A DNA stretch of 50,476 nt from CADEFX01 sp050260355 (GCA_050260355.1 JBLNBZ010000141.1:1-50476), one strand, 5' to 3'. Shown: positions 9,135 through 18,432, counted from the first letter of the stretch. Numbers and translations: made by a program. Notes: generated by a model not told the origin, from the letters alone.

Positions 9135-10586
9135 TCAGTCGTAACCTGGCGGAGGCACAAAACCGCCGATCTCGCGCTCGACAAGGCGGCTGAACGCAAT
9201 CGCCGTTTTGTCGCGCCCGTGGGCGGCAATGGCCTGATAGCCGACCGGGAGTCCGGATCGCGTCAGCCCTGCCGGGCCAACCGTTGACGGCAGGTAGACG
9301 ACCCCCGAATACCCGGCCCAGAAGAGCTGGTCCGTCGTCGGCACTTGTTTGCCATTGACGACGATCTTGCGCTGCCAACGCTCGCCCTTCTGGTCGTGCG
9401 GCCAGGCTGCCGATGCGGCGACCGGACACAGCAGGACGTCCCATTGCTTGAAGAAGGCGTCGAAGGCAAAGCGCAGCTTGTGCCGCTCATTGTTGAGCGC
9501 GATCCAGTCGCGGTGCGCGAGCCCTACGCCGCGCACCATCTGATCGAGATAGGGCTCCTTCTCCGCACCTTCCTTGGCGAGCGCTGCCTTCCAGCGCTCG
9601 ATATCCGCGACAGGCGTACGCCCCGATGTCGCCGCCCTGAGCAGCAGCACATAGACCTCGTGCAGCCTGCGCGTATCGATGTCAGGCTCTGCCTCGGCGA
9701 CCTTGGCTCCCCGCTTCGCGAGCGCATCGGCGAGCGCCTGCAGCTTCTCGGCGTATTCGCTGTCGACCTCGCAGTTGGGGTCGGTGAGCTTCACCGCGAC
9801 ACGCAGGTCCTTGAGCGACTTGGCGGAGGACGTCGGCAGCTCGAGCCGCCAGCAGACGTCATCCAGCTCATCCGGCCCCGCCATGACGTCGAGCATCACG
9901 TCGAGGTCCCCTGCGCCGCGCGCCAGCGGGCCGACCACGGAGATGTCGGTCGGCGCAAAGACACCGGGCAGCGCATGCCGGCGCAGAGGAATGATGCCGT
10001 AGGTCGGCTTGAGGCCGAACACGCCGCAATAGTGCGCCGGATTGCGGATCGACGAGCCGATGTCGCTGCCGGCGTCGACCCCGGTGAGCCCGGCGGCCAG
10101 CGCCGCTGCCGATCCGCCCGACGAGCCGCCGGGAATCAATTCCGGCTTCCACGGATTGTTGGTGGTGCCGTAGACCGCGTTGAAGCTTTGCCAGTCGGCG
10201 AGCATCAGCGGCACGTTGGTCTTGCCGAAAAGGACGACCCCTGCTTTTTGCAGCCGCTCGACAGCAAGCGCACTCGTCTCTGTGATGTTGTCCTTCATCT
10301 CCGGCAGACCCCACGTCGTGGGCGAGCCGGCAACCGTGTAACTCTCCTTGATGGTCATGGGGACGCCGTGCAGCGGGCCCCAGATCTCGCCCTTCGCCAG
10401 CACCGCATCGGCTGCCTTGGCACGGGCACGCGCCTTCTCGGCGTCCATCCAGATGATGGCGTTGAGCCGCGGATTGTGTTTCTCGACCCGCGCCAGGAAA
10501 TGGTCGAGCAGCTCGAGGGCGCTGATCTTCTTATCCCGAATGAGCCCGGCAAGCTCGACGGCCGACTTGAAATGCAGGTTGTCCAT
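9135..10586 (-). CDS. Amidase-signature-family hydrolase
   Basis: A 483-residue amidase-signature enzyme. The Ser-cisSer-Lys triad can be read as K80 (in MTIKES), S155 (in GGSSGGSA) and S179 (in DIGSSIRNP). The nucleophile context is DIGSS rather than the commoner DIGGS. It hydrolyses an amide to acid and ammonia, but substrate cannot be deduced; GatA is unlikely because no gatB or gatC is nearby. The start at 10586 (MDNLHFKSA) matches family N-termini, whereas the frame extends to 10643. It is the last gene of a leftward catabolic run reaching back to 14850. Confidence 0.9.
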   Translation of the reverse strand: MDNLHFKSAVELAGLIRDKKISALELLDHFLARVEKHNPRLNAIIWMDAEKARARAKAADAVLAKGEIWGPLHGVPMTIKESYTVAGSPTTWGLPEMKDNITETSALAVERLQKAGVVLFGKTNVPLMLADWQSFNAVYGTTNNPWKPELIPGGSSGGSAAALAAGLTGVDAGSDIGSSIRNPAHYCGVFGLKPTYGIIPLRRHALPGVFAPTDISVVGPLARGAGDLDVMLDVMAGPDELDDVCWRLELPTSSAKSLKDLRVAVKLTDPNCEVDSEYAEKLQALADALAKRGAKVAEAEPDIDTRRLHEVYVLLLRAATSGRTPVADIERWKAALAKEGAEKEPYLDQMVRGVGLAHRDWIALNNERHKLRFAFDAFFKQWDVLLCPVAASAAWPHDQKGERWQRKIVVNGKQVPTTDQLFWAGYSGVVYLPSTVGPAGLTRSGLPVGYQAIAAHGRDKTAIAFSRLVEREIGGFVPPPGYD

Positions 10587-10658
10587 CTCTACTGACCGCC
10601 CTGATATTTGATCCCGATCGTCGCCCTGCCGAGCTGGCCGCATGGCCCAGCCGGAGCC

Positions 10659-12167
10659 TCATCCTCCTCGCTGTACGCGCCCCAGCGCGTGCGCGGCAGC
10701 TCCCTCGCCTGCAATCTTGCCGAACACGGCGCCGGACGTCAGGCCGGTTCCACCGGGGTAGTTGTGATAGAAGAGCCCGCCGACCAGCTCGCCCGCAGCG
10801 TAAAGGCCGGGAATCGGGTGGCCCGCGGTGTCCTCGACCTCGCACCCCGTGGAGATCTTGAGGCCGCCGAAGGTGAAGGTGACGCCGCACGTCACGGCGT
10901 AGGCTTCATAGGGCGGCGTGTCGAGCACGTTGGCCCAGTTGCTCTTCGGGATCTTCAGCCCGCGCGTGCCGCGACCATCCTTGACCGCCGGATTGAACGG
11001 CACCTCGGTCATCACCGCGGCATTGTAGGCCTTGAGCTCCTCCAGGCACCGCTTGGGCTCTACGCCCTCGAGTTTCGTCACCAGCTCCTCGAGCGTATCA
11101 GCCGACACCTTGGTCACGCGGCGGATGCGATATTCGTCGCGCAGCATGTGCAGCACCTTCTTGTCGAAGATCTGCCACGCCAGCATGTCGGGCTGCTCGC
11201 GCACGATATGGCCGTACTTGGCGTAGGTGTAGTTGCGGAAGTCGGCACCCTCGTCGACGAAGCGCTCACCGCGCGCGTTGACCATGATGCCGAGCGGGTA
11301 GCTGTGCTTCTGGAAATTGTCGCCGACGGAGAGATCGCCGAACGGCGGCGCATTCATATCCCAGGCGACCGCGTGGCAGCTCGACCAGTGGCCGTGCGGC
11401 ATGGCGCCGATATCGAGCGCCATCTTGATGCCGGCGCCGGTGTTGAAGCGCGTGCCGCGCACCTTCGCCAGCTCCCAGCCCTGCCCGAGATAGCGCGTGC
11501 GCATCTCGGCGTTGCTCTCGAAGCCTCCGCAGGCAAGCACGACCGCTCCGGCCCTGAGATCGCGCGTCTTGCCCTTGTGGCGCGCCCGCACCCCGGTAAT
11601 TCCCGTGTCGTCGGTCAGCAACGACACTCCGGACGTCTCGTAGCGGATGTCGACGCCCTTCTTCTCGGCGATGGCATGCTCCATATCGATAAGGCCCGGC
11701 CCGCCGCCCCAGATCTCCACGCACAACCCCCCCCAGAACTTGAACTTGCCGTCGACCTTGAACGCTTGCCGGCCCTGGCTTGTTTGAAAGCGCACGCCCT
11801 GGCTCTTGAGCCACTGCCACGTCGGGAGACTGTTGTTGACGAGCAGCTCGCACAGCTCGGGGTCCGTGCGATAGCGCGTCATGCGATACATGTCGTCGAA
11901 GTACTGCTCGGCCGTGTAGCGGCCGAAATCCATGGTTGCGATCTCGGCCTCGGACAGATCGACCAGCGTCTTCACATCCTCGACGCCGTTGTAGACGAGG
12001 CGCGTCGCTCCGGCGGTGTAGGTCGAGTTGCCGCCACGCTCCTCCTTTGGTGCAGCTTCCAGCATGATGACGCGAGCGCCAGTGTTGCGCGCAGCAATGG
12101 CTGCGGAGCAGGCTGCATTGCCGGCGCCCACAACGATGACATCGGCATCCAAGGTATCGTTCGGCAT
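10659..12167 (-). CDS. FAD-dependent dehydrogenase of the fumarate reductase / tricarballylate dehydrogenase (TcuA-like) family
   Basis: A 502-residue flavoprotein with the dinucleotide-binding motif VVGAGNAACSAAIAA at the N-terminus and the GGNSTYTAGATR segment of the TcuA-like branch of the FAD_binding_2 family. The C-terminal FAD loop is about LYAAGELVGGLFYHNYPGGTGL, shown here only in outline. TcuA oxidises tricarballylate to cis-aconitate; related enzymes dehydrogenate other carboxylates or delta1-steroids. No TcuB or TcuC partner is visible, so the exact reaction is open. It lies in a leftward run with an RraA-type protein upstream and an amidase downstream. Confidence 0.82.
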   Translation of the reverse strand: MPNDTLDADVIVVGAGNAACSAAIAARNTGARVIMLEAAPKEERGGNSTYTAGATRLVYNGVEDVKTLVDLSEAEIATMDFGRYTAEQYFDDMYRMTRYRTDPELCELLVNNSLPTWQWLKSQGVRFQTSQGRQAFKVDGKFKFWGGLCVEIWGGGPGLIDMEHAIAEKKGVDIRYETSGVSLLTDDTGITGVRARHKGKTRDLRAGAVVLACGGFESNAEMRTRYLGQGWELAKVRGTRFNTGAGIKMALDIGAMPHGHWSSCHAVAWDMNAPPFGDLSVGDNFQKHSYPLGIMVNARGERFVDEGADFRNYTYAKYGHIVREQPDMLAWQIFDKKVLHMLRDEYRIRRVTKVSADTLEELVTKLEGVEPKRCLEELKAYNAAVMTEVPFNPAVKDGRGTRGLKIPKSNWANVLDTPPYEAYAVTCGVTFTFGGLKISTGCEVEDTAGHPIPGLYAAGELVGGLFYHNYPGGTGLTSGAVFGKIAGEGAAAHALGRVQRGG

Positions 12168-12244
12168 GGTCTTATCGTCCTGTCAGTCGGCCTGAGCGGC
12201 AGGCCCTCTACAAGTAAATTTCGGGGGCGGCGCGTCGTGCGCGC

Positions 12245-12943
12245 TCAGTGGATCTCGTCCTGCTTCTGCAGGGCGACCTTGAGCTGCTCGACATTGAAGC
12301 CGGGCTTCCTCGCGATGTCGAGGATCACGGCCTCCTTGCGCGCCAGCAGGTCGCACGCTGCCGGGATCTTGGCCGCAGCCTCGTGCGGGATCACCACCGC
12401 GCCATGCCGATCCGCATGAATCAAGTCACCCGACCGCACCAGCATGCCGGCAACGCGAACCTCCTTCCCGAAGTCAGCCAGATGCACGTAAGCGTGGCTC
12501 GGAGCGATCGAGCCGGCGAGGGCCTGGAAGCCTGGCGCCCATTGCGGGATGTCGCGGATGCAGCCGTCGGTGATAACGCCCAGACTGCCCAATCCCTTGT
12601 GCACGGCGCTCTGAACCTCGCCCCAGAAGGCTCCGAAACCGACGGCGTGTCCGTCGAGATCCTGGATCACGGTGATGGTCGGGCCGGGCTTGGAGGCAAT
12701 GTACTCGTAATAGGCCACGCGCTGCGCGCGAGCGTCTTTGGCTGAAAGCTCGTGCGCGTTGGCGGCGCGGATCATGGCGGTCCGCGCATATCCGACCATC
12801 GGCGGCAGATCGGGGAACGGGCAGACCAGCGGCTTTGTGGTGAAACCTGTCAGACGCCGCTCCGGCGAGGTGATTTCCAGGGCGTTGCAGATCGTGGGCG
12901 TATCGAATGTCTTCAGCGTGTCGAGCAGGTCGTTGCTGTGCAC
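12245..12943 (-). CDS. RraA-family protein (HMG/CHA aldolase-like)
   Basis: A 232-residue RraA-fold protein. The motif LGVITDGCIRD and the later SGDLIHADRHGAVVIP match the metal-dependent 4-hydroxy-4-methyl-2-oxoglutarate aldolase/oxaloacetate decarboxylase branch more than the RNase E-regulator branch. Such enzymes cleave or decarboxylate short 2-oxo-acids using a divalent cation. The neighbourhood (FAD dehydrogenase, Ldh-type oxidoreductase, SDR, amidase) supports a catabolic aldolase/decarboxylase role. Substrate unknown. Confidence 0.85.
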   Translation of the reverse strand: MHSNDLLDTLKTFDTPTICNALEITSPERRLTGFTTKPLVCPFPDLPPMVGYARTAMIRAANAHELSAKDARAQRVAYYEYIASKPGPTITVIQDLDGHAVGFGAFWGEVQSAVHKGLGSLGVITDGCIRDIPQWAPGFQALAGSIAPSHAYVHLADFGKEVRVAGMLVRSGDLIHADRHGAVVIPHEAAAKIPAACDLLARKEAVILDIARKPGFNVEQLKVALQKQDEIH

Positions 12944-12976
12944 AGGCGTTCCTCGAACTGGTTATGTGTTGCTCGT

Positions 12977-14062
12977 TCAATCCATCGTCCGTTTGAGGCG
13001 CGCCTCATCCAGGCCCACCTTTCGCGCTGCCTCCATGATTGCCGCCCAGGTGTCGTCCGGCAGCGGCACCCCGTTCTTCAACCGCTCGGCCCGCATGCGC
13101 TCCTCGGGCTCGCCAGGCACGAGCACCTCACCGCCCGGTGTCGCAGGCCGTGCGCTCTTGACGTAATCCACGTAACGGCGCACGTCCTCGGGGAAGAAGC
13201 CTTCGGGATCGATGCGCGCAGGATCGAGGTAGATCGAGAGCATGCCGTTGGCCCATCTGCGTCCTTCCTGGGCGGCGCCTGAGCCGGTCAGCGAGCCCCC
13301 CAGGATCTCGCACATCAGGGCGAGGCCCGACCCCTTGTGCTCGCCGAAAGCGCGGATGGCACCTTTGCCCGTGCGCGAGTTGCGCGGTCCGGTCGGCGTA
13401 TAGTCACCGTAAAGCACATGCGGATCGCCGCTCGTTTTGCCGTCGGGTGCGATCAAAGCATCGGCAGGGATCTTCTTGCCGCCGAAGCTCGCGTTGAGCA
13501 CCTTGCCTTCCGCAACGATCGAGGTCGCGAAATCGAGAACCAGCGGCGTTTGTCCCATCCGCGGCACCCCGACACAGTAGGGCGCGGTCGAGAAGCGCCG
13601 GTCTACGCCACCATACGGCGCGACCAGCACGCTCGATGCAGCATTGACGTAGTGGACGGAGATCAGCCCCGCGGCGGCTGCCATCTCCGCCCAGTCGCCG
13701 ACGCGGCCGATGTGGCCGGCGTTGCGCAGCGCCACGGCGGCAAGACCCATCGACTGGCATTTGGCGATGCCGATTGCGACGGCCTGGGGCGCCACGGTCT
13801 GACCGAAGCCGTACTGTCCATCGACCACCGCCAGCACCGGCGTTTCCGACACGACCTTGACGGTGCGGTCGGCGACGAATTCGCCCTCGGCCATCCATTG
13901 CAGATAGCGCGGCACGCGCTGCACGCCGTGGCTGTCATGCCCCGTCAGATTGGCAGAGACGAGGTACTTGCCGATGCGCGCGCCCTCCGCCTCTGAGCAG
14001 CCGGCCTTGACGAACACATCGCGCACCAGCTCTTCCAGAGCCTTGGCCTTGATCGTGACCAT
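12977..14062 (-). CDS. Ldh-family (malate/lactate/ureidoglycolate-type) NAD(P)-dependent dehydrogenase
   Basis: A 361-residue type-2 malate/L-lactate dehydrogenase-fold enzyme, unrelated to Rossmann-type MDH. The segment LTGHDSHGVQRVPRYL with its conserved SHG is the family N-terminal signature. VDRRFSTAPYCVGVPR and the FGEHKGSGLALMCEILGG region complete it. Members oxidise 2-hydroxy-acids such as L-lactate, malate, 2,3-diketogulonate or ureidoglycolate. The upstream SDR stop is 2 bases from its start, indicating an operon. Substrate cannot be assigned. Confidence 0.9.
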   Translation of the reverse strand: MVTIKAKALEELVRDVFVKAGCSEAEGARIGKYLVSANLTGHDSHGVQRVPRYLQWMAEGEFVADRTVKVVSETPVLAVVDGQYGFGQTVAPQAVAIGIAKCQSMGLAAVALRNAGHIGRVGDWAEMAAAAGLISVHYVNAASSVLVAPYGGVDRRFSTAPYCVGVPRMGQTPLVLDFATSIVAEGKVLNASFGGKKIPADALIAPDGKTSGDPHVLYGDYTPTGPRNSRTGKGAIRAFGEHKGSGLALMCEILGGSLTGSGAAQEGRRWANGMLSIYLDPARIDPEGFFPEDVRRYVDYVKSARPATPGGEVLVPGEPEERMRAERLKNGVPLPDDTWAAIMEAARKVGLDEARLKRTMD

Positions 14063-14064
14063 CC

Positions 14065-14850
14065 TTAGCTTCCCGACTGTGCCTGCATCTGCTGGCGGGC
14101 ACGCATCATGCCGATATAGCCGCGATTGTGCGTCGGGCTGACCAGGATCTCGTTGAGGCAGACATGCGGCGGCTGCTTGGCGACGAAGGCGATGATCTCC
14201 CCCATGTCCTCGGGCTGGACCATGCGAGCCAGAGCCTCCGGCGGCTCCGGCGGATCACGGAACTTCATGATCGGGGTGGCAACCTCGCCGGGGCAGATCA
14301 CACAAGAGCGGATGCCGTTCTGGCACTCCTCCAGGTTGATCGTGTGGCTCATGGCGACGACGCCATGCTTGGCGGCGATGTACGTGGGCCCTGCGAATGT
14401 GCCGATGAAGCGTCCGGCCCAGGACGCCGTGTGGATCATCAGCCCGTCCTTCTGCGCACGCATCATCGGCAGCACGGCCTGCACGACGTAGAAGGCACTC
14501 GCAAGATTTCCGCTGATCAGCGTATCGATGCCGTCCGGCTTCAGCCGCTGCCAGGTGCGATCGGGAATGTTGACGCCGGCGTTGTTGACGAGGATGTCGA
14601 GGCGCGAGAACTCCGATTGTATTCCGGCGGCGATCTTGCCCACGGCGGACGAGTTGGTCAGGTCCCCGGCACGCACGCGCGCTTGACCTCCAGCATCGGT
14701 AATTTGCTTGGCGACGCCCTCGAGCAGCTCCTTGCGGCGGCCGGTCAAAATCGTCGTAACCCCTTCGCGCGCAAGTGCGATGGCGGCCGCCTCACCGATG
14801 CCTGTCCCCGCGCCCGTCACCCAGGCGACCTTGCCTTTGAGGTCCCTCAC
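14065..14850 (-). CDS. Short-chain dehydrogenase/reductase (classical SDR)
   Basis: A 261-residue classical SDR. The GTG start at 14850 gives MRDLKGKVAWVTGAGTGIGE, placing the cofactor motif TGAGTGIG at the expected position; the frame runs open to 15024 without SDR character. NNAG is present (VNNAGVN), then S in IHTASWAG and the YIAAKHG catalytic YxxxK. The lipid-like charge pattern TGRRKE suggests NADP. It heads the leftward run SDR-Ldh-RraA-FAD dehydrogenase-amidase. The divergent ureohydrolase starts 125 bases away. Confidence 0.9.
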   Translation of the reverse strand: MRDLKGKVAWVTGAGTGIGEAAAIALAREGVTTILTGRRKELLEGVAKQITDAGGQARVRAGDLTNSSAVGKIAAGIQSEFSRLDILVNNAGVNIPDRTWQRLKPDGIDTLISGNLASAFYVVQAVLPMMRAQKDGLMIHTASWAGRFIGTFAGPTYIAAKHGVVAMSHTINLEECQNGIRSCVICPGEVATPIMKFRDPPEPPEALARMVQPEDMGEIIAFVAKQPPHVCLNEILVSPTHNRGYIGMMRARQQMQAQSGS

Positions 14851-14872
14851 GTCAAAACTCCCCAGTCGTCTG

Positions 14873-14886
14873 GATTGTTTGCAATC
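14873..14886. promoter_or_regulatory. Short inverted repeat between divergent catabolic operons
   Basis: GATTG-TTTG-CAATC, a perfect 5-bp inverted repeat, lies 23 bases before the GTG of the leftward SDR and about 90 bases before the rightward ureohydrolase. The position suits a shared operator, but no regulator gene is adjacent. Confidence 0.3.
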
Positions 14887-14974
14887 GCGTCCGGCAAGAC
14901 TAAACAACACGAGCGCTTGCGTGAAGTCTGAACCGCCGTATGGCGGCCCGCTCCTGCCATGAGAGGACGAGCCG

Positions 14975-16015
14975 GTGGACCCCAAGAAGCTGGATGAGCT
15001 GCGCAGAAAATACGCGGATGCCAAAGGCGGCGATATCTACGACCCCGCGTTCAGGGCCGTCGCCAAGGCGATCTTCACTTCGCCGGACCGGCGCAAATGG
15101 CCGTTTGCCGATCCCGCGACCTTCCTTGGCGCGCCGTTTCGCCCGGACGCGGCCGCGACCGGCTTCGCAGGGCTCGACGTGGCGCTCATCGGCGTGCCGA
15201 TGGACTTGGGCGTGACCAACCGGGCTGGCGCCAGACTCGGGCCGCGGGCGGTGCGCGCCATCGAGCGTATCGGCCCGTACGAGCATGTGCTGCGCGTCGC
15301 GCCGACGGGCACGTTGAAGGTAGCCGATGTCGGTGACGTACCGATGCGGAGCCGGTTCAGCCTGTCGGAGTGCCATGCAGATATCGAAGCCTACTATGCG
15401 CGTATCGCGGCGGCGGGCGTCATCCCGCTGTCCGTCGGCGGCGACCATTCCATCGGGCATCCGATCCTCAAGGCGCTCGGCGCGTCCCGCCCCGTCGGCA
15501 TGGTCCAGATTGATGCTCATTGCGACACGTCGGGAGAGTACGAGGGCGCCAAGTTCCACCACGGGGCCCCGTTCCGGCAAGCCGTGCTCGATGGCGTGCT
15601 CGATCCGGAGCGAACGGTCCAGATCGGGATTCGCGGCGGTGCGGAGTACCTGTGGGAGTTCTCGTTCGACAGCGGCATGACCGTGATCCACGCCGAGGAA
15701 GTGACGGCCATGGGCCTCGACGCCGTCGTGGCGAGGACGCGCGCCGTGGTCGGCGATGGCCCGGTCTATGTCACCTTCGACGTGGACAGCCTCGATCCGG
15801 CCTTTGCGCCGGGAACCGGAACGCCGGAGGTCGGCGGCCTGACCCCGCGCGAGGCTCTGACGATCCTGCGCGGACTTGCGGGCATCGACATCATAGGCGG
15901 CGACGTGGTCGAGGTGGCGCCGCAATACGATGCCAACACCACGACCGCACAGATCGGCGCGCAGATGCTGTTCGAGCTGCTCTGTCTCGTCGCCTTGCGG
16001 GGATCGGCAAAATGA
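14975..16015 (+). CDS. Agmatinase-family ureohydrolase (Mn-dependent)
   Basis: A 346-residue ureohydrolase with a complete di-manganese site: H158 in GGDHS, D180, H182 and D184 in DAHCD, D269 and D271 in DVDSLD. These enzymes release urea from a guanidino compound such as agmatine, guanidinobutyrate, guanidinopropionate or arginine; sequence alone does not separate these. The GTG start at 14975 has GAGAGGA 7 bases upstream. An isoaspartyl peptidase/asparaginase gene follows 10 bases after its stop, suggesting a two-gene nitrogen-scavenging operon. Confidence 0.9.
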   Translation: MDPKKLDELRRKYADAKGGDIYDPAFRAVAKAIFTSPDRRKWPFADPATFLGAPFRPDAAATGFAGLDVALIGVPMDLGVTNRAGARLGPRAVRAIERIGPYEHVLRVAPTGTLKVADVGDVPMRSRFSLSECHADIEAYYARIAAAGVIPLSVGGDHSIGHPILKALGASRPVGMVQIDAHCDTSGEYEGAKFHHGAPFRQAVLDGVLDPERTVQIGIRGGAEYLWEFSFDSGMTVIHAEEVTAMGLDAVVARTRAVVGDGPVYVTFDVDSLDPAFAPGTGTPEVGGLTPREALTILRGLAGIDIIGGDVVEVAPQYDANTTTAQIGAQMLFELLCLVALRGSAK

Positions 16016-16025
16016 GAGACGCGCG

Positions 16026-16994
16026 ATGACATCGGTGCCTGTGCTCGTGATCCACGGCGGTGCGGGGACGATTGCCCGCGCCGGAATGACAACCGAGCGG
16101 GAGCAGGCCTACCGCCGCGCGCTCTCCGACGCCCTGGAGGCCGGCAGAGCGATCCTGACCGCCGGCGGGACAAGCCTCGACGCGGTCGTAGCGGCCGTCG
16201 CGTCCATGGAGGACTGCCCGCTCTTCAATGCCGGCAAAGGCGCCGCATTCACCAGCGAGGGCCGCAACGAGCTCGATGCCTCGGTCATGGACGGCAGAAC
16301 GCTGGCGGCCGGCGGCGTTGCGGGCGTGACGCGAATCAAGAACCCGATCGTGGCGGCGCGGGCTGTGATGCTGCGGTCCGGCCACGTGCTTCTGGCGGGG
16401 CAGGGCGCCGAAGCGTTTGCGACCGAGCAAGGTCTCGAGCTGGTCGACCCGTCGTACTTCTACACAGAGGAGCGCTGGCAGCAGCTCGAACGCGCCAAGC
16501 GAAAGGCCAGCACCACGCAGGAGGCTCCGCGCGCAGTGGCATCGACCGCGGTCGAGCCGGACGCACTCGACGCGCCCACCAGGTTCGGCACGGTTGGCGC
16601 CGTGGCCCTCGACACGCACGGCAACCTGGCAGCGGCGACCTCGACCGGCGGGCTTGCGAACAAGCGCTACGGCCGTGTCGGCGATTCGCCGATCATCGGA
16701 GCCGGCACGTATGCAGACAACCGCTCGGCAGCGATCTCGGCCACCGGCACCGGCGAGACTTTCATACGTGCCGTGGCCGCCTACGAGGTGACCGCGCTCA
16801 TGCGCTACAAGGGCCTGTCGCTGGCGCAAGCCGTCGACGAGGTGGCGTTGCGCACGGTGCCCGCGCTGGGCGGCAGCGGCGGACTCATCGGTGTCGATGT
16901 GGCCGGCAACGTTGCCATGAGCTTCAGCACGGAAGGCATGTATCGCGGCGTGGTGCGCAGTGATGGCGCGCCAGAGGTTGCGATCTATCGCTAG
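16026..16994 (+). CDS. Isoaspartyl peptidase / plant-type L-asparaginase (Ntn hydrolase)
   Basis: A 322-residue precursor of the type 2 asparaginase family. The N-terminus VLVIHGGAGTI and the FNAGKGAAFTSEG loop are diagnostic. Autocleavage should occur before T189 in FGTVGAVALD, giving alpha and beta chains with T189 as nucleophile. The later TSTGGLANKRYGRVGDSPIIG supplies the substrate pocket and sodium loop. It hydrolyses beta-aspartyl dipeptides and asparagine. The start at 16026 is chosen from the motif and the GAGAG just after the ureohydrolase stop. It converges with the FAD monooxygenase. Confidence 0.93.
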   Translation: MTSVPVLVIHGGAGTIARAGMTTEREQAYRRALSDALEAGRAILTAGGTSLDAVVAAVASMEDCPLFNAGKGAAFTSEGRNELDASVMDGRTLAAGGVAGVTRIKNPIVAARAVMLRSGHVLLAGQGAEAFATEQGLELVDPSYFYTEERWQQLERAKRKASTTQEAPRAVASTAVEPDALDAPTRFGTVGAVALDTHGNLAAATSTGGLANKRYGRVGDSPIIGAGTYADNRSAAISATGTGETFIRAVAAYEVTALMRYKGLSLAQAVDEVALRTVPALGGSGGLIGVDVAGNVAMSFSTEGMYRGVVRSDGAPEVAIYR

Positions 16995-17016
16995 CTCTCA
17001 GCCGCGGCGATTCTTC

Positions 17017-18288
17017 TCACGCAGGTTGCCGGCCGGCCTTGCCGCGAGCCGTCTGCGCCCTCGAGGAATAGTGCGAATGCCAGTCGCCCGGGTTCATCCG
17101 GGTCAGAATTCCCGTCTTGATCCCGGCCAATGTCGCCAGCATCTCGCCGCGCAGGATCGGCACGCGACACATCGGCCCGAAGGTTGCGTCGCGCAGCAAC
17201 GCGGCGGCACGGCTGTCCGACTGGAAGAACGGCGTGAGCCATCGGCTGGCCCGCTGATAGAAGCGCACGTGGCGGCGGCGGACTCGGGCGTAGCTGGCAA
17301 GCGCCTGCTGGATGCTGCCAGCGTCATCCAGGCACCGGGTCAGAACCATCGCGTCGGCAAGCCCGAGATTGGCGCCTTGCCCGAGTTGCGGGCTGGTGCA
17401 GTGCGCCGCGTCGCCGATCGTCACGAGATGATCGCAGTGGGTGCGGCGCATGGTCAGATCCGAATAGGTCGCAAACGTCAGATCTCGCGGGCCCTTGAGG
17501 CGGGCCAGCAGCGGCTCTACGTCAGGCCAAATTTGAGTGACGCGCCGGCGCCATGCCGCGACGCCCGCCGCGCGCCAGGCTTCATAGCTGTCCACGCGCA
17601 GGCTCCAGAAGAAGGCGGCGAGATCCTGCGTCTCGTTCGGCAGCCGGCCGATCGGCAGCACACCGACCATCACCGAGGCCGCGTCATATCGCTGGCGAAG
17701 CTGCGATCCGGCTGGCCAATCCGCCTGCAACGGCACCGCGGCCCACAGAGCGCCCCATCGGAACGGGCGCTCGCGCACGCTCTCATCGACCTCACGCCGC
17801 AGCGGCGAGCGCAAGCCAGTTGCATCGACGACAAGGTCGAAGGGTCCATGCTCGCGGCCGCTCGCGTCGATGACGAGCCGGCCGTGCGCGACGGGGCGCG
17901 TCGCCGCGACCGTCGACGAGGCGACGATCGGCACGGCAAGACGCGCCACCTCGCCGTGGAGAAGCGCAAACAGCGCGCCCCGATGAATGCCGAGACCGAA
18001 GTAGCCGGGCGCCAGGTCCGCATAGGCCATGTCGAGGACGCGTCGCCCGCGCACAGTCTCGCCCTTGATGGCGTCGATGCGCGCGCCGAGTGAAATCGCG
18101 GCGCCATCCAAACCGAGAGCGCCGAGACAGGCGAGGCCGGTCGGCTGCAGCAGGATGCCGGCACCGAGCGGCCGCGGCGCATCAAAGCGCTCGAAAATGC
18201 GCACATCGTGCCCGCTGCGAGCGAGAAAGCAGGCGGCAGCAAGGCCGGTCGTGCCCGCTCCGGCAATGGCGATACGCAGCAATGTCAT
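17017..18288 (-). CDS. Class A FAD-dependent monooxygenase
   Basis: A 423-residue single-component flavoprotein hydroxylase of the PHBH/UbiH-like family. The Rossmann motif is IAGAGTTGLAAACFLA, the middle motif is the DxxxxADG-equivalent region around DLVVDATGLRSPLR, and the GD motif is HLVTIGDAAHCTSPQLGQG. It would hydroxylate an aromatic or similar compound with NAD(P)H and oxygen. It is a single gene, divergent from the ParA islet across about 145 bases. The substrate is unknown. Confidence 0.87.
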   Translation of the reverse strand: MTLLRIAIAGAGTTGLAAACFLARSGHDVRIFERFDAPRPLGAGILLQPTGLACLGALGLDGAAISLGARIDAIKGETVRGRRVLDMAYADLAPGYFGLGIHRGALFALLHGEVARLAVPIVASSTVAATRPVAHGRLVIDASGREHGPFDLVVDATGLRSPLRREVDESVRERPFRWGALWAAVPLQADWPAGSQLRQRYDAASVMVGVLPIGRLPNETQDLAAFFWSLRVDSYEAWRAAGVAAWRRRVTQIWPDVEPLLARLKGPRDLTFATYSDLTMRRTHCDHLVTIGDAAHCTSPQLGQGANLGLADAMVLTRCLDDAGSIQQALASYARVRRRHVRFYQRASRWLTPFFQSDSRAAALLRDATFGPMCRVPILRGEMLATLAGIKTGILTRMNPGDWHSHYSSRAQTARGKAGRQPA

Positions 18289-18380
18289 CGAGGGCCCCGT
18301 CAGGCGCGATTGCCGAGCGTGACAGAGCTTGGCGCATCAGGCAACGCCGCGCGACCATTGCAACCGGCTTCAACCAAGCC

Positions 18381-18409
18381 TTGTCAGCTTGCCGATGGAT
18401 GTGCATCTT
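18381..18409 (+). promoter_or_regulatory. Candidate promoter of the ParA islet
   Basis: TTGTCA at 18381-18386 and CATCTT at 18404-18409 are separated by 17 bases and lie about 25 bases before the ATG at 18433. Both hexamers are imperfect. Confidence 0.3.
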
Positions 18410-18432
18410 CATGCTTTGAAACGGGGGTGCGT

